This document shows positions 16,282 through 28,000 of a DNA stretch of 34,074 nt, one piece after another. Origin of the DNA: UBA1189 sp045612925 (GTDB lineage: Bacteria; Bacteroidota; Bacteroidia; Bacteroidales; Bacteroidaceae). Each line of letters opens with the position of its first letter. Position 1 is the first letter of the stretch. The stretch covers positions 1-34,074 of the forward strand of contig JAZKZX010000024.1 in NCBI GenBank assembly GCA_045612925.1. The letters are read 5' to 3'. Below the pieces are notes generated by a model. It made no database searches and was not told where the DNA came from. It saw only the letters and a program-made list of their open reading frames with translations. A program made the translations under genes and the position numbers.

Positions 16282-18270
16282 ATGAAGACTTTGTCAATAT
16301 TACGCGTGCCGTTAATCCTTCTATTGTTCACACTACTCACCAGTTGTGGAGTAGAGAGCATCATGCGCAAAGCAGACCAGAGCTACGCGTTAGGAGAGTA
16401 TCATGAAGCTGCATCACTATACAAAAAAGCTTACTCGAAGACAGAATCAAAGGAAAAATACAAGCGAGGCGAACGAGCATTCAAGACTGCAGAGTGTTAC
16501 CGACGCATCAATCACAATGCCAAGGCATTAGCCTCATACCTCAATGCCGCGCGTTATGGCTATGCCGATAGCATCGTATTTAGACATTTGGCTGATTTAC
16601 AACTCCAAAAAGGCGATTACAAGAATGCCTCCATAAACTATACCACCTATCTTGCCTACTGCCCCACTGACACCATAGCTATCAATGGGCTGAAAGCATG
16701 TACTACAGCCCCGTTGTGGAAAAAATCACCCACGCGTTTTGTTGTAAAGAAAGATATGCTCTTCAACTCGCGCCGCAGCGAGTACTCCCCCATGTATGGA
16801 AGTGACAAGCATGACCAACTCTTCTTTACCTCGACCCGAGACAAAGCGCAAGGAGAAGACAAAAGCCTCATCACGGGACTCAAGGCTCCTGACATCTTCG
16901 TTGCCGTAAAGGACGAAAATGGGAAATGGCAGAAACCCGAAGCCATAGAAGGAGAACTGAATAGCGAATATGAAGAAGGAGCATGCGCCTTCTCACCTGA
17001 CCACAAAACGATGTACCTCACACGATGTGCCGTAGATAGTGAATCGCCACGTCCCGCACAAATATACAAGTCTGCGCGTTCTGATGCATCATGGGGCTCA
17101 CCCGTACTTTGCGACATTATGAAGGACTCCATTACTTCACTCGCCCATCCCGCCGTATCGCCAGATGGAGAGTGGCTTTATTTCGTGTCAGACATGAAGG
17201 GAGGATTGGGCGGACTTGACATTTGGCGTGTAGCCATCATGGACGATGGATTTGGAAGTATAGAAAATCTGGGGGAACCCATCAACACCCAGGGCGATGA
17301 GATGTTCCCTACATTCCGTCCGAACGGAGAACTCTACTATTCTTCAGATGGGCATCAAGGCATAGGTGGACTCGATATCTATTGCGCCACACTTGACGAT
17401 GAGGGGTTTTGGACGGTAAGCAATATGTTAGTACCCATCAACTCTCCCAATGACGACTTTGGCATGACCTTTGAGGGAGAGCGAATGCGTGGTTTCTTCA
17501 GCAGCAATCGTGGCGATGCGCGTGGTTGGGATCATATCTACTCCTTCTATCTACCAGAAACTGTGCACACACTCACGGGATGGATCTATGAGAAAGATGG
17601 CTACGAACTAACCGAAAGTACCATATACCTCATCGGCAATGATGGCACTAACGAGAAGTTGACGCCCAAAACCGACGGCTCGTTCTCTAAACGCATCACT
17701 CCCGGAGCGAGTTACGTACTTCTCGGCTCGTGCGACGGTTACCTCAACTACATGCAGGAACTTACAGCAGACAGCACCGACCAAGACCGCGACTATACTT
17801 TGCAGTTCCCTTTATCTTCAATCACCCGCCCAGTACTCATTGACAATATCTTCTACGCATTCAACTCGGCCAATCTCACCGATTCTTCGGTCGTAGCTCT
17901 TGACGCATTAGTACGCTTGCTCACAGACAATCCCCATGTCGTTATTGAGTTGGGAGCTCACTGCGACTATAAAGGACGAGACGGATACAATGAGCACCTT
18001 TCACAACGTCGAGCCGAATCGGTAGTTGAGCATCTCGTAGCCAAAGGCATCCATCCTAAACGCCTTGTTGCCAAGGGATACGGCGAGAGTGTACCCAAAG
18101 TCGTAACTAAAAAGATGGCGGAACGACACCCCTTCATGCAAGAAGGAGACACTCTCACAGAAGAGTACATTCTCACACTTCCCGAGAATCAGCAAGAGAT
18201 TTGCAATGCAGAGAACCGTCGCACCGAATTCCGAGTTCTCCGCACCACTTATGGTCTTTTCGACTTGTAA
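16282..18270 (+). CDS. porE: type IX secretion system PorE-like lipoprotein (TPR, beta-propeller, OmpA)
   Basis: The 662-residue product begins with a lipoprotein signal (MKTLSILRVPLILLLFTLLTSC, Cys22). In order it then has TPR-like helices (about 30-160), a PD40-type beta-propeller (about 170-430; repeated SPDGEWLYFVSD, RPNGELYYSSDG and GLDIYCA lines), a carboxypeptidase-regulatory-like domain (about 435-520) and a C-terminal OmpA domain (about 535-655; VVIELGAHCDYKGRDGYNEHLS, RAESVVEHLVAKGI). This is the domain order of PorE, which ties the T9SS to peptidoglycan. The frame stays open upstream to 16105, but the ATG at 16282 directly begins the lipobox signal and is preferred. A related PD40-OmpA protein with another role is the alternative. 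Confidence 0.8.
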   Translation: MKTLSILRVPLILLLFTLLTSCGVESIMRKADQSYALGEYHEAASLYKKAYSKTESKEKYKRGERAFKTAECYRRINHNAKALASYLNAARYGYADSIVFRHLADLQLQKGDYKNASINYTTYLAYCPTDTIAINGLKACTTAPLWKKSPTRFVVKKDMLFNSRRSEYSPMYGSDKHDQLFFTSTRDKAQGEDKSLITGLKAPDIFVAVKDENGKWQKPEAIEGELNSEYEEGACAFSPDHKTMYLTRCAVDSESPRPAQIYKSARSDASWGSPVLCDIMKDSITSLAHPAVSPDGEWLYFVSDMKGGLGGLDIWRVAIMDDGFGSIENLGEPINTQGDEMFPTFRPNGELYYSSDGHQGIGGLDIYCATLDDEGFWTVSNMLVPINSPNDDFGMTFEGERMRGFFSSNRGDARGWDHIYSFYLPETVHTLTGWIYEKDGYELTESTIYLIGNDGTNEKLTPKTDGSFSKRITPGASYVLLGSCDGYLNYMQELTADSTDQDRDYTLQFPLSSITRPVLIDNIFYAFNSANLTDSSVVALDALVRLLTDNPHVVIELGAHCDYKGRDGYNEHLSQRRAESVVEHLVAKGIHPKRLVAKGYGESVPKVVTKKMAERHPFMQEGDTLTEEYILTLPENQQEICNAENRRTEFRVLRTTYGLFDL

Positions 18271-18336
18271 ACCTCTAAAAACACATCCATAGCCTTAAGG
18301 GAATAGACTACTCTATTCCAAAAGAGAAGAGCATGC

Positions 18337-18367
18337 TTGCATTTTCGCTCTGCTTGTTGTACCTTTG
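18337..18367 (+). promoter_or_regulatory. promoter of the MG2/M60 gene cluster
   Basis: TTG at 18337-18339, 20 bp, then TACCTTTG at 18360-18367. Transcription should start near 18374, only about 14 bases before the ATG at 18388. The next clear terminator on this strand is at 29535, which frames an operon of roughly 11 kb. Confidence 0.8.
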
Positions 18368-18387
18368 TCACCAAATATATTCGTATC

Positions 18388-20985
18388 ATGAAGAAGTACG
18401 CACTGATTATTTGGCTATCCATTGCATGTATACCTTTGGCTTGGGCACAAGCAACCCCTTTCCAAACTCTACTATCATATGTAAAGAATGCTTATCAGTT
18501 TAGCCAGATATGCCAACAAGAAAAAGTATACCTACACTTTGACAATACCGCCTATTTCCAAGGCGATGTCATTTGGTTCTCTGCCTATGTGGTAAATGCA
18601 TCTACACACACACCAGCACCAAGCAAAGTGCTCTATGTGGAGTTACTCTCACCCAATGGTGTAGTATTACGACAGCTCAAACTAAAGATTGAAAACGGAC
18701 AAGCCCATGGCTCACTTCCTTTGGTCGATGTCTCCACCGAAGAGGCACGTGCCTTACGAGGGGTAACAGCTTTGCCCAGCGGATTCTACGAGGTGAGGGC
18801 TTACACACGCACCATGCTCAACTTTGACGATGCTAGCGTATTCTCCCGCGTATTCCCCGTATATGAGGCTCCCGAGAAGGAGGGTGACTATGAGAACCCC
18901 GAGATGAGACTATGGGACAACCCCTACGACATGCAACGCCCCAAAAGTGAGAAGGCCAAGAAGCTGTCGGTAACATTCTACCCCGAGGGGGGCAACATGA
19001 TTATAGGCAAGCCCTCTTGCATTGCATTCAAAGCTATCGACGAGAACGGACAAGGCATAGCGGTAGATGGAGAGATAGTCACCGATGACGGGCAATCACC
19101 CATTGTGCTCACCACCTTGCACGACGGCATGGGACAATTTGCCTTTACCCCGACAAAAAAACGTCATACCGCGATCATCAAGCACGAAGGAAGAGAATAC
19201 ACCTTCGATCTCCCCGAAGCCACAAACAAGGGATACTCACTCTCTGTCAACAATTTACGATCAGATCAAGTAAACGGGCGCCTTTTAGGCCATGATGACT
19301 GCCCCGACGAGCTTATAGGCGTAATGTCGATCAGTCGTGGTATAGTAAGATACGTTGACACCCTCTCCATACATCGTGGTGTGGCTTCATTTGTCATCCC
19401 TAAAGAAAAGCTCCCCACAGGAGTTCACCAACTCACTCTCTTCAATTCTCAAGGACAGATTCTCGCTCAACGCCACCTATTCATCAACAATGGTATTGAA
19501 GTAGGCAATATTGCTATCACCACCACGACAGCACAACCCGAGCCCTTCGCTCCCGTAAAGATGAACATACAGACTACTGCACCTGATGGCACTCCTCTAC
19601 CAGCAACAATATCGCTCGCAGTACGCGACCAGCAAGACCTCGGCACAGCATACAAAGACAACATCTATACCAACATGCTGCTCTCTTCAGACCTAAAGGG
19701 ATATATACACAATCCCGAATACTATTTTGAGAGCAACGACAGTCACCACACTCGCGCATTAGATTTGCTGATGCTGACACAAGGATGGACCCGCTACAAT
19801 TGGGCGCAAATGACTGGCAAAGCCCCCTTCTACATCAACCACTATGTAGAAGATGGCCTGGTCATTGATGGATATGTCTTGGGCCGTCTGCGCGACAAGC
19901 CCATAGCAGGAGCTACGGTCAAGATGCGACTTTACTCGCCCAACCGTTTACAAAAGCAAGAGACCTCCGTCGTAACAGATGAAAACGGTAGTTTTGGATT
20001 TTCCGTAGAGGAGTTTTACGACAAGTGGGATATGTTTCTTTCAGTTACAAAAGATGGCAAGGAGCTTGATTGCCGCTTGCGACTCGACCGTGCTTCACGC
20101 CCCGCAGTACGTGCCTATACCTCTTCTGACACCCACCTGCCCCATCACCCTATGACAGCCTACGAGATGCCTGACGAGATAGCAAAAGACCCCTTCTTGC
20201 AAGATGTACCAGATAGTGTGTTTCTGCTCGACAATGTCGATGTGCATGGTCGTAAGAAGTATGTTGATTTCCTCACCTTCAAGGCATACAACACCGAGGA
20301 GGACACCGAATTTCATCTTGACCAGGGCAAGCACTCCTACACTGTACGAGACTACCTTACCGACAAAGGGTACAATATCGATATGACACGATATGACGGC
20401 GTAATACCCTACAATCTTACCACACGTGACGAAGTGATGGCTTGGACTCTTGAGCAATGCCCCATCAACAACCGACGCGTGTTGTGGTATCTGCACGACA
20501 ACGAAAGCAAATGGATGAAGGAAAGCTACACCCCTGGATTTGACATTGACATGGAGAACGTGAAATCGATTATCGTGTACGATAGCCCCTTTGAGTTTAC
20601 CAACCACCCTATCGTACGTCAGGCACTCCCCGACAGTGTCATACTCCTTTGCAATCAGAACGACAACGAGAAGCAGATATTACGAGGACTCTATGTGATA
20701 GACATATCCATGTACCCCAAATGGCTGAGCCGTTCACAAGTAAAGGGCCAGCGCCAAACGACCTTCCGAGGCTATACCACGGGCGTGGAGTTCTACGCTC
20801 CCGAATATCCCGATGGACCAATCAAGGGTGATGTAGACTATCGCCGCACCCTCTACTGGAACCCCTCACTTACAACCGACACAGAGGGGCAAGCCGAAGT
20901 GCTATTTTATAATAATGGATACAGCAAGCTATTCCATATCAGTGCCGAAGGCATCACTCCACAAGGGACAATTTTGAAGAATTAA
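18388..20985 (+). CDS. secreted MG2-domain (alpha-2-macroglobulin-like) protein
   Basis: The 865-residue product starts with a signal peptide (MKKYALIIWLSIACIPLAWA). An MG2-like domain follows: QEKVYLHFDNTAYFQGDVIWF near residues 45-65. The recurring Bacteroidota line FYPEGGNMIIGKP lies near 195, with further beta-sandwich modules after it. A carboxypeptidase-regulatory-like domain (DGYVLGRLRDKPIAGATVKM, near 490-550) and a C-terminal section with RRTLYWNPSLTTDTEG and VLFYNNGYSKLF complete it. The thioester motif of complete alpha-2-macroglobulins is not seen. This architecture is common in Bacteroidota but its function is unclear to me. The longer frame from 18337 is rejected because the promoter overlaps it. 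The M60 gene starts 22 bases downstream, so joint expression is expected. Confidence 0.8.
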   Translation: MKKYALIIWLSIACIPLAWAQATPFQTLLSYVKNAYQFSQICQQEKVYLHFDNTAYFQGDVIWFSAYVVNASTHTPAPSKVLYVELLSPNGVVLRQLKLKIENGQAHGSLPLVDVSTEEARALRGVTALPSGFYEVRAYTRTMLNFDDASVFSRVFPVYEAPEKEGDYENPEMRLWDNPYDMQRPKSEKAKKLSVTFYPEGGNMIIGKPSCIAFKAIDENGQGIAVDGEIVTDDGQSPIVLTTLHDGMGQFAFTPTKKRHTAIIKHEGREYTFDLPEATNKGYSLSVNNLRSDQVNGRLLGHDDCPDELIGVMSISRGIVRYVDTLSIHRGVASFVIPKEKLPTGVHQLTLFNSQGQILAQRHLFINNGIEVGNIAITTTTAQPEPFAPVKMNIQTTAPDGTPLPATISLAVRDQQDLGTAYKDNIYTNMLLSSDLKGYIHNPEYYFESNDSHHTRALDLLMLTQGWTRYNWAQMTGKAPFYINHYVEDGLVIDGYVLGRLRDKPIAGATVKMRLYSPNRLQKQETSVVTDENGSFGFSVEEFYDKWDMFLSVTKDGKELDCRLRLDRASRPAVRAYTSSDTHLPHHPMTAYEMPDEIAKDPFLQDVPDSVFLLDNVDVHGRKKYVDFLTFKAYNTEEDTEFHLDQGKHSYTVRDYLTDKGYNIDMTRYDGVIPYNLTTRDEVMAWTLEQCPINNRRVLWYLHDNESKWMKESYTPGFDIDMENVKSIIVYDSPFEFTNHPIVRQALPDSVILLCNQNDNEKQILRGLYVIDISMYPKWLSRSQVKGQRQTTFRGYTTGVEFYAPEYPDGPIKGDVDYRRTLYWNPSLTTDTEGQAEVLFYNNGYSKLFHISAEGITPQGTILKN

Positions 20986-21007
20986 ACACATATAACAATA
21001 AGGAAAA

Positions 21008-24000
21008 ATGAAGAAGACGTTCTTACTCGCATGCTGCCTATTGATCGGGTTAACCCTCAATGCACAAGACAAGAGAATTACAATCAAAAGCGCAACAACA
21101 AGTAGCGCAGAATCTGGTCATAGTGCATCAAATGCCATTGACGGCAATACCAGCACCATTTGGCATAGCACATGGAAAGCAACAGAGACAAAGTTTCCCG
21201 TAATCTTTACGATTACACTGAAAGAGGCTACCCATGTAGACTATATACGCTACATCCCGCGCCAAGATGCAGACGGTAACACCAATGGCAACTGGAATGA
21301 AGTGTACATCTCCTATTGTCCAACAACAACAGGCGAAAATTTCACATCTATTGGAAGTTATATGCTGAACGCCTCTAATGCTATGAGCGATCTTTGGCTC
21401 ACCGAGGAGGGCATTACCTGCGGAAAGATCAAATTCACCATCAACTATGGTGATAAAGGATTTGCATCTGCGGCAGAGATTGAGGCATATGCCATAGATA
21501 ATAGTGCGGGTGAAGCCTATGCAAAGTACTTTACCGATAAGATCTACTCACAACTCAAACCCGGTGTTACCAGCAGCGATGGCATTGAAGATGCCACCTT
21601 GAAGACACTCGTCGACAATATGCTGAACGATGCTGAAGGATACAAGAAATTCCGCGTGGGAGAGTATGAGCCCTACCTCACTACCGAAACGCTTATCAAC
21701 ACCTTGAAATTGAGCAGCTACTACAACAATTATGAAAATCCCACGGGTGTGTACCTCAAGGCTGGCGAATCATGTTTAGTCGTTGTAAGTGGTATCAGCT
21801 CTCAATACTCTGTAGGACTGACCATCAAGAATTGGGTGGAAAATGAGTCTTCAAGCACCTACTCGCTACGCAATGGTTTGAACCAAATCACTGCAACCAC
21901 CGAGGGTAATGTGTTTGTACACTACTACACCGATGATTTTGAGAATGCTCCCAATGTAAAGATACACTTTATCAATGCTCCCGTACAGGGTTATTGGGAT
22001 CAGGCGACAATGACCAATGCAGATTGGATAGAGATGCTCAAGGGGCGTTCAAAAGATGACAACACCATCCTCATCACCCGATCAGAGCATGCCCAACTCG
22101 CCTATCCCGTATCAGCATGGCTCAAGCACTGTCCCACCAATATCGACTCCACCATGACACTGTACCAGCAGGTACAATGGGCCGAGCGTGACATCCTCGG
22201 TTTAGAGAAATATGGCCGTCAGGTAAAAAATCGCCAATTATTCTATGCCACCACTTATGGTTTTATGGCTGCTGGTGGTGAAGGGTCTTATTGTGAGGTT
22301 GGTAGCCTCGGAGCTATCATGATACCCGATGCAGCCCAATTCGACTTCTGGGGCGTAGGGCACGAATGGGGACACAACAATCAGGTAACCACCGGATTCA
22401 AATGGTCAGGCTGCGGTGAAACCACCAATAACATCTATGCGTCATGGGGACAAATTCACTTTACAGGCAACCCTTCGAACCTGCGTCTCGAGGACGAGGT
22501 CACAGGTATTGACGAATACACTAGTATGCGTGGAGGACGCATGCAAACCTACTTTGAAGAAGGCTTGCGCAAAGGTGTAGCCTGGCAGCTGCAAGATGGC
22601 CCTGACTATCATGGAACAACACCGAATACTAAGACAGTGCCCGAGATTAACGCTGAGGGTTACTCGACTGGTAAGATGGTAAGTACCACCTCGCGCAATT
22701 ATGACCACTTCGTCAAGCTGGCTCCTTTCTGGCAGCTCAACCTTTGGGGAACTCTTGCAGGCAAATGTCCCGACATCATTCCCATGGTTATCGAGAGTAT
22801 CCGTTCGACAAAAAACTACACCTCATACTTTAACTCTAATGGTAAGAAACAGGTCAACTGGATGAAACTCGCTTGCGACAGTGCCAAGATTGACCTTCTC
22901 CCCTTCTTTGAAAAGGCGGGTATGCTCCGCCCCATCAATGCCTATATAGAAGACTACCAACCGGGGTGGAACATCATCACCGAAGCGATGATCGCAGATC
23001 TAAAGAAGTATGTTAAAGAGCAGAAATACCCCGCATTTACCGAAGAGATCAATTATATCAACGGACACAACTACCACATCTATCGCGACTGTCTGAAGCT
23101 CGATGTACCCAAAGAGATCGGCGAAGGTTGTAAGGTTAGCGGCAACAAAGTAATCGTACAGCACAGTTCGGTAAAGAACGCCGTAGCTTTCGAGACCTAC
23201 AATAGCTTAGGAGAACTGCTACGCATCACCATGTACGGATTGGGCAGTGACGATCAGCACTCTTACACCCAAGTTCTATATCCCAAGAACAGCGATGCCA
23301 ACTTAAGCTCTGCATACATTATGGCTGTAGGATACGATGGCACACGCATCAAGATATATGAGGAGGGAGGCACCAAAGATGCATTTTTCAAGTTGTTTGA
23401 ACAAGCACAAAACTATGCTAAACGAATAGATGATACGGGTGATAAGGTGGGATATCTAAAGCCAGAGCTGGCCGCCGAATACATTGCACTTATTGCAGAG
23501 ATTGATTCAATAGTTCAGCACACAGATAGTAGAGAGCACCCTTATGGCAAGTGGATTGCCGAGTTGGAGGCAGCCATTGCTACACTACCCAACTACTGCA
23601 CACCTATAATCCCCAACCGTTACTATACCATAGCAACAAGCAGCAATGCCAAGCAATACATCTACAACACCACCGACGGATTGAAAACATTCAACTACCC
23701 ACATGAAGAGATACCTCAAAGCATGATATGGCAGTTAGTGCCGGGCAAGGCAGAAGGAACATATTACATACGACAACATGTTACGGATCGCTATATCTCA
23801 TTCATTCAGAGTGTCCAGCAAGTCAAGGCCGAAGCACTCGACATAGTAGATGCAGTAAGTTTCACCCCCTGCATTGTTGCACCGGGCGAGTTCTACCTCC
23901 AGTGTACCGACGACAAAGACATCAAGCTCTACATGGACAGGTCATTCGTGTATGCTGGTAAACAAAGCAGCGCCAATGCCCTATGGCGTATGCAGATACA

Positions 24001-24964
24001 GGAGGAGCCGGAGTCTGAAGATATGCTCAGTATACCGCAGACAAGCACCGACGAGCAAATATCGGTATATCGCCTCATTCGTTCCGACAATGGTGAGTAT
24101 GCCTATAGTTATCTGCCTAAGTCTCTCGAAAAGGGACGCATCGCCACAGACATCTATGACGACCCTGACAATTTCCAGTATTGGTTCTACTTCAAGCAAG
24201 GCAGCCAAGAGGGCAAATACACCATATATAATTATGAGACCCAGAAGGCCGTGACGATATCGGGCAATGAGCTCTACATCGACAAAGACACCGACCAAGC
24301 ACCCGAATTTACGATCACTCACAACGATCAAGACACGGGTCTCACCATCTCTACCGAAGAGGGATACTGGCATACGACAATGGGCGATGTCACGGAACTT
24401 CTCGAGATGAATGCCACGGAGCGCACCACTTGGAAGCTTCAATACCTATACACCTTCAACCCCACCAACGAGCCACTTGCCAGCATTACCATCAGCCAGA
24501 GCGAGGTCACGCTACTCGAGGGCAAGACCATCACGCTCACCGTGACGACCGCGCCCGTGGTTGCCACCGACCATTCGGTGACATGGAGCAGCAGCGACGA
24601 GAGTGTAGCTACGGTCAACAGCCGAGGTCGGGTAAAAGCCATTGCTGCAGGTAAAGCGACCATCACCGCCACGGCCAACGACGGCAGTGGGGTGACAGCC
24701 ACTTGCGAGATCACCGTAGAGAAGGAAGACACGGGCATCTCCAACACGACCACCTCTGCCCTGTCGGTTCGAAGTGAGAATGGAGCAATCACCATTGATG
24801 GACTCACCCAAGGCGACATTGTATGCCTTTATAGTATCGTAGGCAAGCTCATTTCCACGACAACAGCTATTGAACACACTGCAACCATTGACACAGAACT
24901 CACCATAGGGGATATCGTGATTATTACAATAGGCACACAGCGCATAAAAGTGTTGGTAAAATAA
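21008..24964 (+). CDS. M60-family (mucinase-like) zinc metallopeptidase, T9SS cargo
   Basis: The 1318-residue product has a signal peptide (1-19) and an F5/8 type C-like carbohydrate-binding domain (about 22-165; SGHSASNAIDGNTSTIWHS). The M60/enhancin catalytic region (about 320-640) carries GHEWGHNNQ, with HExxH at His452-His456. A beta-trefoil-like section (about 865-1000), a further beta domain (1010-1150), one Big2 Ig-like domain (1159-1243) and a T9SS-type tail ending QRIKVLVK follow. M60 enzymes characterised elsewhere cleave O-glycosylated mucin-type proteins, so a host or dietary glycoprotein substrate is inferred. It is the second gene of the cluster, 58 bases ahead of a paralogue with the same overall plan. 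Confidence 0.88.
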   Translation: MKKTFLLACCLLIGLTLNAQDKRITIKSATTSSAESGHSASNAIDGNTSTIWHSTWKATETKFPVIFTITLKEATHVDYIRYIPRQDADGNTNGNWNEVYISYCPTTTGENFTSIGSYMLNASNAMSDLWLTEEGITCGKIKFTINYGDKGFASAAEIEAYAIDNSAGEAYAKYFTDKIYSQLKPGVTSSDGIEDATLKTLVDNMLNDAEGYKKFRVGEYEPYLTTETLINTLKLSSYYNNYENPTGVYLKAGESCLVVVSGISSQYSVGLTIKNWVENESSSTYSLRNGLNQITATTEGNVFVHYYTDDFENAPNVKIHFINAPVQGYWDQATMTNADWIEMLKGRSKDDNTILITRSEHAQLAYPVSAWLKHCPTNIDSTMTLYQQVQWAERDILGLEKYGRQVKNRQLFYATTYGFMAAGGEGSYCEVGSLGAIMIPDAAQFDFWGVGHEWGHNNQVTTGFKWSGCGETTNNIYASWGQIHFTGNPSNLRLEDEVTGIDEYTSMRGGRMQTYFEEGLRKGVAWQLQDGPDYHGTTPNTKTVPEINAEGYSTGKMVSTTSRNYDHFVKLAPFWQLNLWGTLAGKCPDIIPMVIESIRSTKNYTSYFNSNGKKQVNWMKLACDSAKIDLLPFFEKAGMLRPINAYIEDYQPGWNIITEAMIADLKKYVKEQKYPAFTEEINYINGHNYHIYRDCLKLDVPKEIGEGCKVSGNKVIVQHSSVKNAVAFETYNSLGELLRITMYGLGSDDQHSYTQVLYPKNSDANLSSAYIMAVGYDGTRIKIYEEGGTKDAFFKLFEQAQNYAKRIDDTGDKVGYLKPELAAEYIALIAEIDSIVQHTDSREHPYGKWIAELEAAIATLPNYCTPIIPNRYYTIATSSNAKQYIYNTTDGLKTFNYPHEEIPQSMIWQLVPGKAEGTYYIRQHVTDRYISFIQSVQQVKAEALDIVDAVSFTPCIVAPGEFYLQCTDDKDIKLYMDRSFVYAGKQSSANALWRMQIQEEPESEDMLSIPQTSTDEQISVYRLIRSDNGEYAYSYLPKSLEKGRIATDIYDDPDNFQYWFYFKQGSQEGKYTIYNYETQKAVTISGNELYIDKDTDQAPEFTITHNDQDTGLTISTEEGYWHTTMGDVTELLEMNATERTTWKLQYLYTFNPTNEPLASITISQSEVTLLEGKTITLTVTTAPVVATDHSVTWSSSDESVATVNSRGRVKAIAAGKATITATANDGSGVTATCEITVEKEDTGISNTTTSALSVRSENGAITIDGLTQGDIVCLYSIVGKLISTTTAIEHTATIDTELTIGDIVIITIGTQRIKVLVK
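24482..24736 (+). repeat. single Big2 Ig-like unit (255 bp)
   Basis: This 85-codon unit encodes one Big2 domain (core VTWSSSDESVATVNSRGRV). It is nearly the same DNA as the three tandem units at 28516-29280 in the next gene. The identity continues into the tail: 24711-24768 equals 29255-29312 over 58 bases. Confidence 0.85.
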
Positions 24965-25023
24965 TCCCCAAGTCCTGCTCCACGAACATCATTAAAAACA
25001 CATCTTCTAAACTTTAAGAATAT

Positions 25024-28000
25024 ATGAAAAGAAAAATCACATTGGCATTGGCCACCCTTGTATTAGCAATCAGTCAAATGTTTGCGGGATACACGACTCC
25101 AGAGGTAGGGAAGGTATATCGCATACACAATGTAAAGTACGAAAAAGTCATCGGTGAAGATGGTATCGCCCGTCAAGTCACCTCGGTAGATGCTGCCGAC
25201 GACACCGATTTCTCACAACTTTGGGTATTGAAAACTAAAAGCTCTGGTTATCTATTGCAAAACGCCTATTCAGGACAATACCTGAGCCATTGTGCCCAAC
25301 AATCCACACAGGTATACCCCACCTCAGACCAAGAAGCGGTAATGTACCTGACTGCGCTCTCTGACACCAAGTATGCCATCGGACAAGGCATGGGACAATA
25401 TCTCCACCTCGATGGTAGTAACAACATCGTTCGCTGGTGGGATAAAGACACTGAGCCTTCACAGTGGCAGTTTGAAGAGGTAAAGGTATCAAACGATGAA
25501 ATCTCTTTACAGCAAGCAGCCTTCCAGCAGCTCTATACGGAGTACATGGACAAATTGGCACTCATGGAGAATGTAGAGGAGTACAATGCACAGCTCGCCA
25601 CCTACTTTGCCGACGCTGCATGCACCGAGTTGCTCCCCGCATATCAGCAGATGAGCGATGAGGCATTGCGCACAGCAATGAGCGCCCTCCCTACTCCCTT
25701 GCAGGATATGGCTGTAAAAATCAAGAATCAGGCATGGGGACATCGCGAGCAGGAGTTCCGTATACGAAACTACAAAGCCTATAGCGATGCCGACTATTGG
25801 GCCGAGAAGCTATACACCAAAAAGTATAGCCGCATCAATAACCCCACAGGTATCTATGGCCAAGCGGGAGATATGCTCTATATCTTCGTTGGTAACGACA
25901 TACCCGAAGGAACCACTCTGCAGGCTGAGGTTATTTATGGTTCAGCCATCCAAGGTACAGCCTACGACTTGAGAGCGGGACTCAACATGATACCCACTCC
26001 GAAGGATTATGCTAGTATCTTTATTCAATATGTCGGAGAAACCTCTTTAGAGAGCGAGACCTTGATTACCGACTACCCTGAATTGAAAATCCATATCGAA
26101 GAGGGCGTAGTAAATGGTTTCTGGGACATCGAAGAACATGACGATGAGGACTGGGTGGACATGATGACCAATCTGGCCACTGCCGACATGTTCCAGGTAA
26201 AGGGCGAGCGTATCATGTTTCATATGAGCAAACATTACATGAAGCTATACTGCCCCAACACGATTAGCGATGCTATTGGCTGGTGGGATGATATGACTCG
26301 TTGGCAGCAAGACCTGCTCGGCATTGAGGATGTGCGTCTTAAGAAGTTCAACAACCTCGGTTGCGCCATTTCATTGACTACAGGATATCAGTCTGCCACA
26401 CACTACCGCACACAGTATCTCGATTCATATATAGGCAATTTGCTGCCGTACGAGAACATGATGAGCAATGCCGACAACTGCTGGGGTCCTGCTCACGAGA
26501 ATGGCCATGTGCATCAGGCGGCGATCCAGTCGGTGGGCACCTCAGAGGTTACCAACAACCTGTTCTCTAACCTCACCCTTTTCAAATTGGGTCGTTACAC
26601 CTCACGCGGCAACAGCAACGACGACATCTTTAGTGGCTACACCAAGCACATCCCCTTCATCTTACGCGATGGTGCTACTACCTTGCGCTTATACTGGCAG
26701 CTCTACCTCTATTTCCATGAGGTCAAGGGTGATACCACCTTCTACCCCCGTGTATTCCAGGCCATGCGTGCCACTCCGATGAAAGCCCGTGACCCGGAGT
26801 ATTATTACAACTATGTTTATGGCAACGAAGATCTCTTAATTTTCGCCAAGGCATGTTGTGATGCAGCTCAGATGGACCTCTCGGAGTTCTTCCGTTTATG
26901 GGGATTCCTCGAACTCACAGACAAGCAGCACATTGGCGACTACGGAAACTTCTACCTCACTACACGCGAGAGCGATGTAGAGGAGTTTTTGGCTTATGCT
27001 TCGCAGTATCCCAAAGCTCCCTCGATAGTCTTTATCGAAGACCGCGTGAAAGCCGAGCCCCGCACTGATGGGATTGGAGGCAACAAAGTGCACCATGGCA
27101 ATGCCATCCGTGTAGGCGAAGCTGGCGATGTAGGCCATTACACAGACTTCAAAGATACAAGTGTAAAGGCCGAAGGGTATATCTACGAAAAGAATGGCAC
27201 ATCTATCTCTATCAGTGGTGGGACAGGAGCTGTAGGTTTCAAAGTCTACAACAAGGCCGACAACGCCCTCCTATGTGCATCGAACCGACTGACGTTCAAT
27301 ATCCCTCGCGAGCACAACATGAGCGATATCCTCATCGTTGCAGCACAAGCCGACGGTACGGATGCACCCGTGAAGAGCATAGCCGAAGGAGGTACCGAAG
27401 AGCAGCAATTGGAATTGCTGAACAAGATACTCTCACAGGCAAACAACTATGCTAAAAAAAGCGACGACACGGGTACCAAGATAGGATATTTCAAGCCAGA
27501 AGCTGTGATTGAGCTAAACCAACTCATCAGCAAGATAGAGGCTGTGATTCAGCATAGCGACCAGTCTGAACACACCTATGGAGAATGGGCGATGCAACTC
27601 AATGCTATCGTCACCTCTTTGCATGCAAACTTAGAGGCACGCATATCAATGACTCCCAATAGTTTCTATACCTTGAGCGTAAGCAATAAGTCCAACCAAT
27701 ACTTGATCAATGCCAACGCGGGACTTAGGACCATGGAGGACACATCTGATGATACCCCCGAGAACATGCAGTGGAAGATTGTTGCAGGCCACGACGAAGG
27801 CATCTACTACTTACAGAATCGCACATCACGCAACTATATCACTTTAGTAGCCAACGGGAAGCGTGTCATGGCAGAGTCAAGCGACATCAAAGATGCTGTA
27901 GCCTTCACTCTTGTGCCCGATGGCCCCGGTGACTACTTCATCCAGCGTGCCGATGACAATAATATCCGACTGTACAACTATGGCCAAAACAATCAGGTAT

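Noticed and set aside
18300..18319. GGAATAG/CTATTCC inverted repeat after porE as a terminator
   Set aside because: The 7-bp stem has no T-run on either side, so an intrinsic terminator cannot be claimed.
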